Part shown: piece by piece, positions 1 through 8,745 of the stretch
Position numbering within the stretch: position 1 is the first letter of the stretch
Layout of the letters: every line of letters starts with the position of its first letter
DNA from: CALAGB01 sp963789565
GTDB lineage: Bacteria; Chloroflexota; Chloroflexia; Thermomicrobiales; Thermomicrobiaceae
Assembly (NCBI GenBank): GCA_963789565.1
Contig: CAWBKX010000002.1
Coordinates: 1,612,001-1,676,000 of the forward strand
Length of the DNA: 64,000 bases
Direction: 5' to 3'
Made by a program: the position numbers and the translations under genes
The notes under the pieces: generated by a model
What the model was told of the DNA's origin: nothing
What the model saw: the letters and a program-made list of their open reading frames with translations, nothing else
The model's database searches: none

Positions 1-29
1 GGATGAGCGCTCTCGGTAACGATCACCGA

Positions 30-764
30 CTATGAAACGATATCTCCCTCCTTTGTCTGTTCCTCCAATTGATCGCTCACATATTTGCCGATCGTTGCTT
101 GAATATGGTGAAGGCTGGCGGCGTAGGTCGCGTCAGGATCGTGCTGCTTGATTGCATTCAAGATCATCCGGTGCGTGCGAAGAGAGGTTGTTTGCCGCTC
201 GCGGGTCTGCAGGTAATTCTCTCGAGAGGACTCCAGCAAACTGAGACAAGCTTCGGCCATGGTCTGCAGGATTGGGTTGTCGGCCGCCCGCATGATGATC
301 AGGTGAAACGCGCTATCTTCGTCAACGGTTGATTCACCACGCAACAGCTTTTGGGCCTGCCGGTCGAGAACCACATTGAGCTGGACGAGATCCTCTTCGG
401 TGGCGTTCTGTGCGGCGCTCCGCCCCAACGCTGGTTCGATGACGCAGCGAGCCTCGTAAATGTGCCAGAGTAGATCCGGCCGTACCGCGAATGCCGCCGT
501 GATACGAGATCCCAGATCTTCCCAGCGGGCTTCTCGAACAAATGTACCGCCGCCCTGACGAACGTCGATCGCCCCAAGATGCTCGAGACTACGCATTGCC
601 TCTCGAACAGAGGCCCGCGAAACACCAAACATCTCCGACAACTCGCGCTCGGATGGTAGACGATCACCCGCGGACAGAGATCCCCCACGAATCATCGCGA
701 GGATCTGCTGCTCGATCTGCTTGGGCACACGATCCCGTTGGATCGGTTTAACCGAGTTCTTCAT
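30..764 (-). CDS. FadR/GntR-family transcriptional regulator with FCD domain
   Basis: DNA-binding regulator, probably responding to an organic acid or other small carboxylate. The N-terminal winged helix (about residues 12-75) contains the GntR signature LPSERELSEMFGVSRASVREA followed by the wing GGGTFV. The C-terminal half is a helical FCD domain with the usual metal-binding pattern: Asp and His in DSAFHL, His in RTHRMI, His in SLHHIQ. I chose the ATG at 764 rather than the GTG at 776 because an AGGTGG stretch then lies upstream as ribosome binding site. A FadR-like half-palindrome overlaps the start (see 765-775). The next gene on the same strand, a TauE-type permease 255 bases upstream, is a possible target. 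The effector cannot be told from sequence. Confidence 0.9.
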   Translation of the reverse strand: MKNSVKPIQRDRVPKQIEQQILAMIRGGSLSAGDRLPSERELSEMFGVSRASVREAMRSLEHLGAIDVRQGGGTFVREARWEDLGSRITAAFAVRPDLLWHIYEARCVIEPALGRSAAQNATEEDLVQLNVVLDRQAQKLLRGESTVDEDSAFHLIIMRAADNPILQTMAEACLSLLESSRENYLQTRERQTTSLRTHRMILNAIKQHDPDATYAASLHHIQATIGKYVSDQLEEQTKEGDIVS

Positions 765-775
765 TGGCCTGACCA
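765..775. promoter_or_regulatory. candidate GntR/FadR autoregulatory operator
   Basis: TGGCCTGACCA abuts the start codon of the GntR gene. It matches the TGGTC-N-GACCA core known for FadR-subfamily operators with one mismatch. Its position over the ribosome binding site would suit autorepression. Only one copy is seen, so this is a weak inference. Confidence 0.3.
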
Positions 776-776
776 C

Positions 777-1019
777 CTGACGTGTAGGTCGATTCTAGGC
801 GTGCAAGTGAGGGCTGTCAAGCACCGCACAGCGGGAATGAGCATGTCGGCGATAAGGAAGAATTGTGGAGGAATATTCGTGCGGGCGAACGTGATTTTGG
901 CTATTCGAAGCAGGCTAACACGGCGATCTTACCCGCATCTCTTGACGGCAGTCGTCAATCTGTCAGTGTGAGCAGATTGCCACATTGATTTCGGGAATAC
1001 GGAGCGACGTAACACCTGG
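777..1019. other. intergenic region upstream of the GntR gene
   Basis: Between two genes on the minus strand. It must hold the promoter of the GntR gene, but I could not assign -35 and -10 boxes. No coding potential is apparent. Confidence 0.4.
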
Positions 1020-2297
1020 TCAGCTTGACGTGCCGGGCATGTTGATTCCGACGGCCTGCAAAAGCAGCGTAATCGCCAGATAGGCCAGGATCAGCACGAG
1101 GATCCGCACCAACACCACGCTCCGAAGGTGTCGAGAGACGTGAGCGCCCGCTTGCGAACCGAGCAGCACGCCAATAACCGCCGGAGCGGTGACCGAAAGG
1201 TCGATGATATTGTGGATGTAGTAGATGAACGCGCTCGCCGAGACCGTGACCCCCACCATGAAGACGCTCGTCGCGGCCGAGGCTTTGACCGGAACTCGCA
1301 TGATGGCGTTCATTATCGGAACCTTGACCGCGCCACCACCGATACCGAGCATTCCCGAGATCACTCCGGCCAACGAGCTCGACGCGGCTCCGAACCTCAG
1401 CCGCTGCGGGACGAATCGCACATCCTCGTCGGCCGCGGGATCGTGAAAGACCTGCGCCAACTTCAGCGGATCCGGTCCATCAGTGACTGGAGCACTCTCA
1501 TGCTGACGCTTGAACATCGCCGCACCCATGGCCAGCAGCGCGACGCCAAAGATCACGCGTAAGATGTTTGGCGCGACCAGAACCACGATCAAACCGCCGA
1601 CGATCGCGCCGACCGCGGTTGTAAGCTCCATGAAGAGTCCCAACCGAACGTTCGTCATGCGGTGCTTGAGATAAACCGAGCTCCCACCGAGAGAATTGAC
1701 GATCACGCTTACCGCGCTGGCGGCAATCGCCGTTTTCAACGGAACCCCAAAGAAGGCGGAGAGGATTGGAACGATGAACACGCCGCCGCCGAGACCCACC
1801 ATAGATCCGAGAATACCGGCTATGGCTGCGACGATCACCACGCCGATCTCGCTCAAAACCGACAGGGCTGGCTTCGATCCTTCAGCGGCGCTTCCACCCG
1901 ATAACCAGGCAACCACGATGCTGGCCACGATGATACCGAACACGGTGAGCGAGATAAGCGTGTAGAGACGGTCTTGCCCCTTGAAATAGGAGTACGCCAT
2001 GAAGGCGATCGCCGCGGCGGGCGTTATCAAGAAGACGAGAACACCCAGGGTCAGGATCGCCGACGAGTCGAGTTGCGCAAGTTGTAATGGAAGATGCGTG
2101 ACGCCAACGATCGGTGTCGGCAAACTGTGGTGTCGAATTAGCCCTACTGCGGATCCGAGAACGATTAGGCCGATACCAAGCACCAGCATGAATCGGTAGA
2201 CGCTGGCAAGCGACGCGGCCGCGGTGTCGATGAAAATCGGCCCCTCTTCGGTGGACGGATCCTCGGTCACCGATCTTGACGTTGTACTGATTCCCAT
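1020..2297 (-). CDS. DUF1634-TauE/SafE fusion, probable anion exporter
   Basis: Polytopic inner-membrane permease of the TauE/SafE (sulfite/sulfonate exporter) family. About 425 residues, longer than the usual 250-300, because an N-terminal segment with three hydrophobic helices (about residues 30-140) resembles DUF1634, normally a separate small neighbour gene. The permease part shows the two family glycine motifs, GSMVGLGGGVFIVP and SGMLGIGGGAVKVP, one in each half of the internally duplicated fold, with a hydrophilic loop of about 45 residues between them. The start at 2297 places a GAGAGG stretch about 15 bases upstream; a longer ATG start at 2345 is possible. The substrate is unknown; export of a small anion is inferred from the family. 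Confidence 0.85.
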   Translation of the reverse strand: MGISTTSRSVTEDPSTEEGPIFIDTAAASLASVYRFMLVLGIGLIVLGSAVGLIRHHSLPTPIVGVTHLPLQLAQLDSSAILTLGVLVFLITPAAAIAFMAYSYFKGQDRLYTLISLTVFGIIVASIVVAWLSGGSAAEGSKPALSVLSEIGVVIVAAIAGILGSMVGLGGGVFIVPILSAFFGVPLKTAIAASAVSVIVNSLGGSSVYLKHRMTNVRLGLFMELTTAVGAIVGGLIVVLVAPNILRVIFGVALLAMGAAMFKRQHESAPVTDGPDPLKLAQVFHDPAADEDVRFVPQRLRFGAASSSLAGVISGMLGIGGGAVKVPIMNAIMRVPVKASAATSVFMVGVTVSASAFIYYIHNIIDLSVTAPAVIGVLLGSQAGAHVSRHLRSVVLVRILVLILAYLAITLLLQAVGINMPGTSS

Positions 2298-2683
2298 GTG
2301 TACGTTGCGAATCCTCTCCCGTAAACCCCGCGCCGTCGAACACATTGACTGACGAAATTATCAAGGTAAAGTCAGTAACAAATCCTTACGAGCAAGCATA
2401 TCACGGACTAATGCGACCATCGCTCCACGCTCATCCGGATCGAGACTGCCAGAATCGCATACGCGGTCCATCTCGGCTATGGTTGTGATGACTCAGGTCC
2501 TCAGAACGATCCGGCAAAATGAGCCAGTTCGCTACGTCCCACTCTCATGGCACGCCTCTATTTGCTCTCGAAATGTCTTTGATTTGTCCACGCAAACGGC
2601 GCAACGCGCACGAGGCGTAGATCAGTGAGATCCGACCATATCTAGGTGGATTCGCTTGAAAGATGCAGCAGTGCTGATCAGAA
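2298..2683. other. intergenic region, no recognised feature
   Basis: About 390 bases between two minus-strand genes. Open frames here are short or only extend the neighbouring kinase region out of frame. No clear terminator or repeat was found. Confidence 0.4.
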
Positions 2684-3391
2684 TCATGGGCTCGGGTTGA
2701 GGTCTCCGGGCCGGTTTTGATAGCGCTCGACGTCGACTCCGGGTCCTCGTTCCGAGGATGGCAACCCGACTCTGGCCGCCTTGCACCGCAGCGTGTCGAG
2801 CGCCAGGTCCACTGCGTCATCGAGGCTTATGCCGCGCGTGTTGACCATGAGGTCGTACAGCGTCGGGTCGTTTGGTCGACGGTGGTAGTGTGACTGAAGA
2901 TACCGATCTCGACCAAGCTGTTTATTGTGAATACGATCACGTGCCGCTGATTCGCTCAACCCCTCGCGTTGCGACACATAGGCGATTCTCATGTCGAGCG
3001 GCGCGATGACGCGGATGTGTAGCACATCTTCGCAGTGCTGCAGCAGGGCCTGAGCTCCGCGTCCGACGATGACGACGTAACGCGCGTTGTAAGACTTCTC
3101 AATTACCCGGCACACCGCCTGATGATAGAGGTCACTCGAACTGATTGGCAGGTCTTCCGTCGGTATAGTTCCTTCCGGCGCGGCAATGAGCAAAGCATCG
3201 AGCACGCGCGCGACGAGCCCCGCTCCGCGTTCGTCTCGTGCGCTCGCCTCCTCCTGTGTCATTCCGATTCGGCGTGCGACATCCGCCACGATCTGGTGGT
3301 CGACCAGGGTCCAGCCGAGTCGGACTGCGATGCGCGCCGCGATTTCACCGCCACCGCTGCCGTACTCGCGTGATATGGTTATTGCGCTCAT
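2684..3391 (-). CDS. cytidylate kinase-like family protein
   Basis: P-loop nucleotide or small-molecule kinase of the cytidylate-kinase-like family (235 residues). The protein opens with MSAITISREYGSGGGEIA, the variant P-loop of this family, where Ser-Gly-Gly-Gly replaces the classic GxxGxGKT. An aspartate follows in LVDHQIV, and a lid-like Arg-rich region in RDRYLQSHYHRRP. The start at 3391 was chosen because the family begins exactly at this methionine; 13 further residues upstream are possible but unlike the family. It is monocistronic as far as can be seen. Members often occur as solitary genes of unknown physiological substrate, so calling it CMP kinase would be unsafe. Confidence 0.82.
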   Translation of the reverse strand: MSAITISREYGSGGGEIAARIAVRLGWTLVDHQIVADVARRIGMTQEEASARDERGAGLVARVLDALLIAAPEGTIPTEDLPISSSDLYHQAVCRVIEKSYNARYVVIVGRGAQALLQHCEDVLHIRVIAPLDMRIAYVSQREGLSESAARDRIHNKQLGRDRYLQSHYHRRPNDPTLYDLMVNTRGISLDDAVDLALDTLRCKAARVGLPSSERGPGVDVERYQNRPGDLNPSP

Positions 3392-3798
3392 TGGCTCGTA
3401 TGTGGATTTTTGTTCGGCCACTGTCAACAACCTCCGTTTTCAGCGTCCGATCGAGCGTCGTGACGCGATTCTCCACCGATCCGCGTAATTGTCGAATCCA
3501 CGGCCGTCGATGCAATCGAGCCATCTCGACGTGAGCTACACCGAAAGTCCAGCGACCACCCTGGGTGGTCAAGTCCACGACTGACGCACATCCGTGGGAG
3601 CGACGATCGGTCCGACTTCGTATGCTCATTGCCGGTTTTCTTCTTTGAATCCTGAACTCGTTCTATAGAATACCCGATTCCGCGAGTAGAGTGGCACGAC
3701 CGCTGCGTCAACGAATACGGTCGAACTCGACCTCGTCACAACACAGGGCCTGCGCGAAATAGGCGGAAAGCACGCGTGGCTGGGTCAAGGAGGATAAT
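3392..3798. other. divergent intergenic region with a 17-bp palindrome
   Basis: About 400 bases between the minus-strand kinase and the plus-strand YeaQ gene; it must contain both promoters. GACCACCC-T-GGGTGGTC at 3554-3570 is a perfect inverted repeat. TTCTATAGAA at 3661-3670 is a second, AT-rich palindrome that may overlap a -10 element. No coding region is supported. Confidence 0.4.
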
Positions 3799-4056
3799 AT
3801 GAGTATCATCGGATGGATCATTATTGGAGCGCTCGCGGGATGGCTCGCAAGCCTGATCATGGGTCGCAACCAGAGCATGGGTTGGATTGCCAACATCATT
3901 GTGGGCATCATCGGAGCGTTCGTCGGCGGCATCATTTGGGCGCTGGTGACTGGCCAGGGATTCATGGCGACGTTCAACCTCGGTACCCTTTTGGTCAGCA
4001 TCGTTGGCGCGGTCGTCGTCCTCTTCCTGTGGGGATTGGTCGCCAGGACCGCCTGA
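3799..4056 (+). CDS. GlsB/YeaQ/YmgE-family stress membrane protein
   Basis: Small integral membrane protein (85 residues), formerly called transglycosylase-associated protein, often induced by general stress. Three hydrophobic helices cover nearly the whole chain: residues 1-20, about 27-50 and 57-83. Glycine pairs are typical of the family (GWIIIGALAGWLASLIMG at the N-terminus, and IVGIIGAFVGGIIW). An excellent ribosome binding site, AAGGAGG at 3787-3793, precedes the ATG by five bases. A strong hairpin lies 28 bases downstream. The molecular role is not established for this family. Confidence 0.9.
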   Translation: MSIIGWIIIGALAGWLASLIMGRNQSMGWIANIIVGIIGAFVGGIIWALVTGQGFMATFNLGTLLVSIVGAVVVLFLWGLVARTA

Positions 4057-4084
4057 CGTCGACATCAATGAATTGCAATAGAAA

Positions 4085-4118
4085 GAGAAGCCCCGGGCCT
4101 ATTCGGCCGGGGCTTCTC
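4085..4118. terminator. hairpin terminator, probably bidirectional
   Basis: GAGAAGCCCCGG (4085-4096) pairs perfectly with CCGGGGCTTCTC (4107-4118) around a 10-base loop. It sits between two convergent genes, YeaQ (+) and peptidase E (-). No long T-tract follows, so termination strength is uncertain. Confidence 0.7.
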
Positions 4119-4155
4119 GCTGCTCTGGATTGAGCATGAGAGATTCACGAGCCTG

Positions 4156-4830
4156 TCATGAATTCAAAGGGAAGTGTTTCCAGTGCCCCTCGGAGATCAC
4201 GTCAACGGTACCGTCGACCACTCTGATGGCGGTCTGATCGTCGATCGCGTACGAGGGATGTGGCATCCCGGCGGCCCATCGTTCCGCATGGGCCATGGTG
4301 TTTCCCGGCAGATCCACGTTATCCACGTGCGGAAATATCGAGAAATCGACGACGCCAAGCGTTTCATCGCCACCGGTGGGCGGAGTCCACTGGACGAAAT
4401 ACTCTCCGATTCTGGGAGTCATTACCATGCTTCCGGCACTCAAACCTACCCAGACCGCGCTCAGGGACGGTAGAAGCTCGGCCAGCCCGGACTGTCGCAT
4501 CCAATACGACAGGTAAAGGGCGTCGCCGCCGTTCACTAGCAGAACGTCAGTCCCCTCAACCCAGGAGACCCAACGCTCTCTATCGATGCTGGGCAGCGCG
4601 GTAAGCTCCAGGACTCCCAACGATTTCCAACCCAATTCGCACATCGGAGTTCTGGGCTCCTGCCCCGCGATGAACTCCCATGCCCGGCCAGGACCGGCAT
4701 GTGGGTGCCCATACGACGCCGTGGGAATGCACAGGGCATTGCATGCGGCAATCGGTTTCTCCAGAAGGTCGAGCAGCGCGTCGTGGATGCTTGGATTGGT
4801 GACGCCAGCGGAAGCGAGAAGAAGCTTCAT
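4156..4830 (-). CDS. peptidase E-like (class I glutamine amidotransferase fold, S51)
   Basis: Serine peptidase of the S51 (PepE) family, which cleaves N-terminal aspartyl dipeptides; cytoplasmic. The nucleophile elbow is GLSAGS with Ser131, preceded by a beta-strand ending in LVNGGDALYL, the usual Gly-Gly motif. 224 residues, close to E. coli PepE (229). The start at 4830 is chosen because MKLLLASAG is the canonical first beta-strand and GAAGGAA lies upstream; the frame stays open for 43 more codons upstream, but these are unlike the family. An exact 13-bp tandem duplication lies just upstream. The gene converges on the YeaQ gene and shares its hairpin. Substrate specificity is inferred from the family only. 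Confidence 0.85.
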   Translation of the reverse strand: MKLLLASAGVTNPSIHDALLDLLEKPIAACNALCIPTASYGHPHAGPGRAWEFIAGQEPRTPMCELGWKSLGVLELTALPSIDRERWVSWVEGTDVLLVNGGDALYLSYWMRQSGLAELLPSLSAVWVGLSAGSMVMTPRIGEYFVQWTPPTGGDETLGVVDFSIFPHVDNVDLPGNTMAHAERWAAGMPHPSYAIDDQTAIRVVDGTVDVISEGHWKHFPLNS

Positions 4831-5414
4831 GATGCCGTTCCTTCGTAATATCTTTGCCAAATATCTTTGCCAAGTTCGACGAGCCCGTCTCAGAGCCTGT
4901 ATCAGGCTCACCGGCCGATGGCGGGCAACCTCCTGACCGCGAAATCCAACAGTGCACATACCGGCTCAACGGCAAGCACGATATTCCTTGGTCAACGTAA
5001 TGTCTGTCAATGCTAGTTGGAGCGCGGCGACGAGAATGTGCCAGGCGCTCACAACTCAGCGAGGACATCGACCGATTGCTCGAGCATCACGCAGGCGTTG
5101 TGTTCGTTGCCGAATCCTCAGACGCGCCGTCGTGTCCGAGCCGAACCTCACGAACACGTAGACGGCGTGACACTCACCATCATGAGGATAGCCACGAACA
5201 AACCGAGGACCGTCACAATGCGTAAAGCACATGCTAGACTCTATCCAGCGAGTCTCTTTCACACACAACGCGATAGTTCCCACGTCTTTCGACGAAATGC
5301 CTTTTGCCGACAGACGCGTGAGGTTCAAGGCACGCATTGACGCTTACATTGGGATGAGCCGGAGAGCCGCACGTTTGGGCGTGCCGGTTCCGGCGTGACG
5401 AGTGGGACCAGAAG
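4831..5414. other. divergent intergenic region
   Basis: About 580 bases between peptidase E (-) and the Ser/Thr kinase (+). Several short open frames occur on both strands, but none has a ribosome binding site or a recognisable product. The only structured feature seen is the tandem repeat at 4847-4872. Confidence 0.4.
4847..4872. repeat. 13-bp tandem duplication
   Basis: AATATCTTTGCCA occurs twice head to tail (4847-4859 and 4860-4872), 17 bases upstream of the peptidase E start, i.e. in its presumed 5-prime untranslated region. It may be a simple slippage duplication. Confidence 0.8.
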
Positions 5415-8207
5415 ATGGAATTCATTGGTCAGGCCGTTGGTGGCTACCAGATCGAGGCATTGCTCGGCTCTGGTGGCATGGGCCAGGTGTTTCGAGCCAG
5501 GCAGAGTCAGACCGGGCGCGTAGTTGCGTTCAAAGTGCTCCACCAGCAATACGCCAACGAGCCCACCTTCCAGGCTCGCTTCCTTCAAGAAGCTCGCGCC
5601 GCGGCGGCCCTCGTCCACCCCAACATCATCGAGGTCATCGACTTCGGGCAGCAAGACGACTGGTATTACCTGGTGATGGAGCTCGCCTCGGATGGCTCGC
5701 TGCGCACCCTGCTGCAGCAGCAGGCATCCGGCGAGAGCATTCTGCCACTCTGGCTCGGCGTCGATCTCGTGCGCCAATCGGCCGACGGACTCGGCTACGC
5801 GCACCAGCACGAGATGATTCACCGCGACATCAAACCCGACAACCTGCTGATCGTACGCGAAGCTGCTCCGACCGACCCTGAGATCCCATACTTGGTTAAG
5901 ATCTCTGACTTCGGCCTCGCAAAACTGGCCGAGGGTGGCATGAACACCACCCAGGGGCTGACGGTCGGAACCCCCGCGTACATGTCGCCGGAACAGTGTC
6001 AGGCCATCCCACTCGATGGACGCAGCGATATCTATTCGCTCGGCGTCGTCCTCTACGAGGTCGCCACCGGCCTGCTGCCGTTCGAGACGCGCAGCCTGAC
6101 CGATGCCGTCTACAAGCACGTCTACACCGAGCCGCCACCGCCCAGCCAGGTAAAGCCCAATCTTCCGCCGCAGCTCGAGCAGGTCATTCTGAAGTGCCTG
6201 AAGAAAGCTCCCGACGATCGCTTCCGCACGGCGGAAGAATTGTCGCTGCAGCTACAGATCGTGGTGCAGAGCCTCCGCGGTGGCTCGCAATCGACGGCGA
6301 CGGTCATTCCGGGTGCAACGATTCAGACCTACAGCGTCCAGCCTTCGTTGCCAGGCGGATTCACCGTGACGTTCGAACGCGATCGGGAGACGCTCGTCCC
6401 AGGGCAGCCATCGGTCGTAATGGCTCGGGTCACCAGTCAGGACAGCTCACCGATCGACGTCGATCTGACGCTCGAGGACGTGTCGCCCAAGTGGCTCTCG
6501 TCACCACTGGCGTCCGTTTCACTGGCGCCTGGAACGCAGCAATCGATCGCGTTGCCGATCCTGATCCCACGCACGCCGGACTTCCCAGCCGGCGACTATC
6601 GCGCAACCTTGAAGGGTAGACTGCGGAGTGCGCCAACGACAGCCCAGACTGCCGTCTCGATCTGGTCGGTCTCGCCCTTTGATGAATTGAGCTTCGGTCT
6701 CCTGCCGGTCAAGGCGGGCGGCTGGTCGGGCGCCAATTTCACGGTGGCGTTGCGCAATCTCGGGAATACCGCCACCCGCGTCGAGCTGGCGGGCTCGATC
6801 TCCGAGCCGAGCTTTTCGCTCGAAATGAAGACGCCGATCGTCGATCTGGACCCCGGAGAGGCACAGCGAGCACAGGTTCGCGTCCGAGCGGGAAGTCGCT
6901 GGACCGGCGGTCGCTCCGGCGCACTGACGGTTGAGGCGCGAGCTGCGAACGCCATGCCGCGCACAGCCGTGGCGAACTTCACGCAGCGTGCGCTGCTCCC
7001 GCTCGTGGCACCCATCGCCGTCCTGGCACTTCTTGCCATTGTGGCGGGCGTGTTTGTGGTGATAAATCAGCAAGGGTCGGCTAAAGGCGGCACGCCCACC
7101 TCGGCACCGTTGCCGACTCCGACCGTCCCGGTCGCGGTGATCGCTCCGTCTCCCACGCCGACGCCGATCCTCCCAACGCCTACAACCGCACCCACCGAAG
7201 CGCCGACAGTAGCGCCAACGCTGGTGCCGGTCATCGTCGCGTCACCGCAGCCGACCGAACCACCGCCAGCGTTGGCCGCGACGCATCTGCTCATCACGAC
7301 TGGATTGGGCAAGCCGCCGGGCATTCTTGAGATCTACGCCGTCAATCCGGATGGCACGGCGCTGACGCCGATCACACAAAACGACCAGGACGATTGGGAG
7401 CCCGCCATCTCGAGCGACGGCACCCGCATCGCGTTCGTCAGCACGCGCGACGGCAACAACGAGATCTACGTGATGGACGCCGACGGAAAGAATCAGCTCC
7501 GACTCACCAACGACCCTGGTTCGGACGAATACCCGAACTGGTCGCCGAGCGACAACAAGATCACGTTCTCCCGCACCATCAACAACAAGACGAGCCTCTT
7601 CGTCATCAGCGCCGACGGGAGTGGCCTGACCGAGCTGGCACCTACTCAGAACGGATCCAGTTGGACGCAGACCTGGTCCCCGGACGGCCAGCAGATCATC
7701 TTCGCGAGCAATCGAACGGGTAAGAACGAGCTCTTCTCGGTCAACGTGGATGGCTCGGGCGTGCGACAGCTTACGTTCACGGGCGACAACATCACGCCAT
7801 GGTTCTCCCACGACGGGGGGCACGTCGCCTTCATCTCGAACCGTGACGGCAATAACGAGATCTACATCATGAATGCCGATGGCTCAAACCAGACTCGCCT
7901 GACGCACACGCCGGACAACGAGGTTGATCCGGTGTGGTCTCCGGACGATCAGGCAATTGGCTACGTGGTCAACAAAGAGGTGACGACGATCCACGTCGAT
8001 GGCACCCAAACCAAGACGCTGACCAACGGCGCCAACTACGATTCGTGGCTGCGTTGGTCGCCCGACGGGACGTACCTGGCGTTCTCCGGCAACATCGACA
8101 ACCAGCGCGAGATCTTCGTGGTCAAGGCTGACGGTTCAGGCATGACGCGGCTCACCAACAACCCGACGTTCGACGGCAACGAGTCCTGGGTGCCGCTGAA
8201 GCCATAG
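5415..8207 (+). CDS. transmembrane Ser/Thr protein kinase with PD40 (TolB-like) sensor domain
   Basis: Hanks-type receptor kinase, 930 residues, anchored in the cytoplasmic membrane. Kinase domain, residues 11-270: G-loop GSGGMGQV (18-25), ATP lysine K40 in VAFKVL, catalytic HRDIKPDN (D138), DFG at 165-167, APE-equivalent SPEQ. Residues 310-515 look like beta-rich immunoglobulin-type domains (two repeats about SPIDVDLTLEDVSP and NTATRVELAGSISEP). One transmembrane helix lies at about 527-550. A Pro/Thr-rich stalk (about 555-610) then leads to at least six PD40/WD40-like blades with the recurring NNEIYVMDADG and WSPDG motifs, ending at the C-terminus. The beta-rich region before the helix would be cytoplasmic and the propeller outside. 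A 10-bp stem terminator follows at once. Confidence 0.93.
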   Translation: MEFIGQAVGGYQIEALLGSGGMGQVFRARQSQTGRVVAFKVLHQQYANEPTFQARFLQEARAAAALVHPNIIEVIDFGQQDDWYYLVMELASDGSLRTLLQQQASGESILPLWLGVDLVRQSADGLGYAHQHEMIHRDIKPDNLLIVREAAPTDPEIPYLVKISDFGLAKLAEGGMNTTQGLTVGTPAYMSPEQCQAIPLDGRSDIYSLGVVLYEVATGLLPFETRSLTDAVYKHVYTEPPPPSQVKPNLPPQLEQVILKCLKKAPDDRFRTAEELSLQLQIVVQSLRGGSQSTATVIPGATIQTYSVQPSLPGGFTVTFERDRETLVPGQPSVVMARVTSQDSSPIDVDLTLEDVSPKWLSSPLASVSLAPGTQQSIALPILIPRTPDFPAGDYRATLKGRLRSAPTTAQTAVSIWSVSPFDELSFGLLPVKAGGWSGANFTVALRNLGNTATRVELAGSISEPSFSLEMKTPIVDLDPGEAQRAQVRVRAGSRWTGGRSGALTVEARAANAMPRTAVANFTQRALLPLVAPIAVLALLAIVAGVFVVINQQGSAKGGTPTSAPLPTPTVPVAVIAPSPTPTPILPTPTTAPTEAPTVAPTLVPVIVASPQPTEPPPALAATHLLITTGLGKPPGILEIYAVNPDGTALTPITQNDQDDWEPAISSDGTRIAFVSTRDGNNEIYVMDADGKNQLRLTNDPGSDEYPNWSPSDNKITFSRTINNKTSLFVISADGSGLTELAPTQNGSSWTQTWSPDGQQIIFASNRTGKNELFSVNVDGSGVRQLTFTGDNITPWFSHDGGHVAFISNRDGNNEIYIMNADGSNQTRLTHTPDNEVDPVWSPDDQAIGYVVNKEVTTIHVDGTQTKTLTNGANYDSWLRWSPDGTYLAFSGNIDNQREIFVVKADGSGMTRLTNNPTFDGNESWVPLKP

Positions 8208-8211
8208 CTAA

Positions 8212-8242
8212 AGGGTCGCGCATCCGGTTTGAGCGCGACCCT
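8212..8242 (+). terminator. hairpin after the kinase gene
   Basis: AGGGTCGCGC (8212-8221) and GCGCGACCCT (8233-8242) form a perfect 10-bp stem with an 11-base loop, starting five bases after the kinase stop codon. The following sequence is only weakly T-rich. Confidence 0.7.
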
Positions 8243-8293
8243 GATCTCTTACCGTTCTCATACCGGGCATATGTGCCGGCCAGACTCACTGCC

Positions 8294-8698
8294 TCACGGG
8301 CGCAAGAGTGTGACGGCTCGACTGTGCTCCGCCCGACGCTCGGCATCCCAGTCACCGGTGCAATAGATCGAAATCGACGTGATCAAGCCGTCTTCCACGT
8401 CGGTTCGTGCCATCTCGCGGCAGTACCAGTCTTCACCCTCCCAGTGCCAGACTTCCTCCCATTCGATTACGAATCCCGTCGGCGTCGCGTCGCAGCGCCA
8501 ACGCGGAACTTTGCCAGGGCCCGGATGACCGTGAAGGCGCAACGCGAGGGTCTGTTCCTGACCATCGGCCTGAATACGCCAGCGCGGCGACGTGAAATCG
8601 CAGAAGACGCCAGTCGTGAACAGCCCCACTGGGATTTCACCGGTTTCCATGAACTGTATGAACTTCGTGGCGAGAGCGGTCGCCTCTTCAGTTGTCAT
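8294..8698 (-). CDS. NTF2/SnoaL-like domain protein
   Basis: Single-domain protein of 134 residues with the cone-shaped NTF2-like fold typical of SnoaL-like proteins. An N-terminal helix (TTEEATALATKFIQFMETG) is followed by the curved sheet with FCDFTSPRWRI, VIEWEEVWHWEGEDWYCREMART and a C-terminal strand ITSISIYCTGDWD. Such proteins can be small enzymes or ligand-binding proteins; no catalytic residues can be assigned here. It is the most downstream of three similarly sized minus-strand genes (8294-9550). The gaps of 47 and 55 bases suggest one transcript with the next two. Confidence 0.72.
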   Translation of the reverse strand: MTTEEATALATKFIQFMETGEIPVGLFTTGVFCDFTSPRWRIQADGQEQTLALRLHGHPGPGKVPRWRCDATPTGFVIEWEEVWHWEGEDWYCREMARTDVEDGLITSISIYCTGDWDAERRAEHSRAVTLLRP

Positions 8699-8745
8699 CT
8701 AGCTACGTTTCCTTCCGACAAGCGCTGGGATTCAGCACCGTGTGT

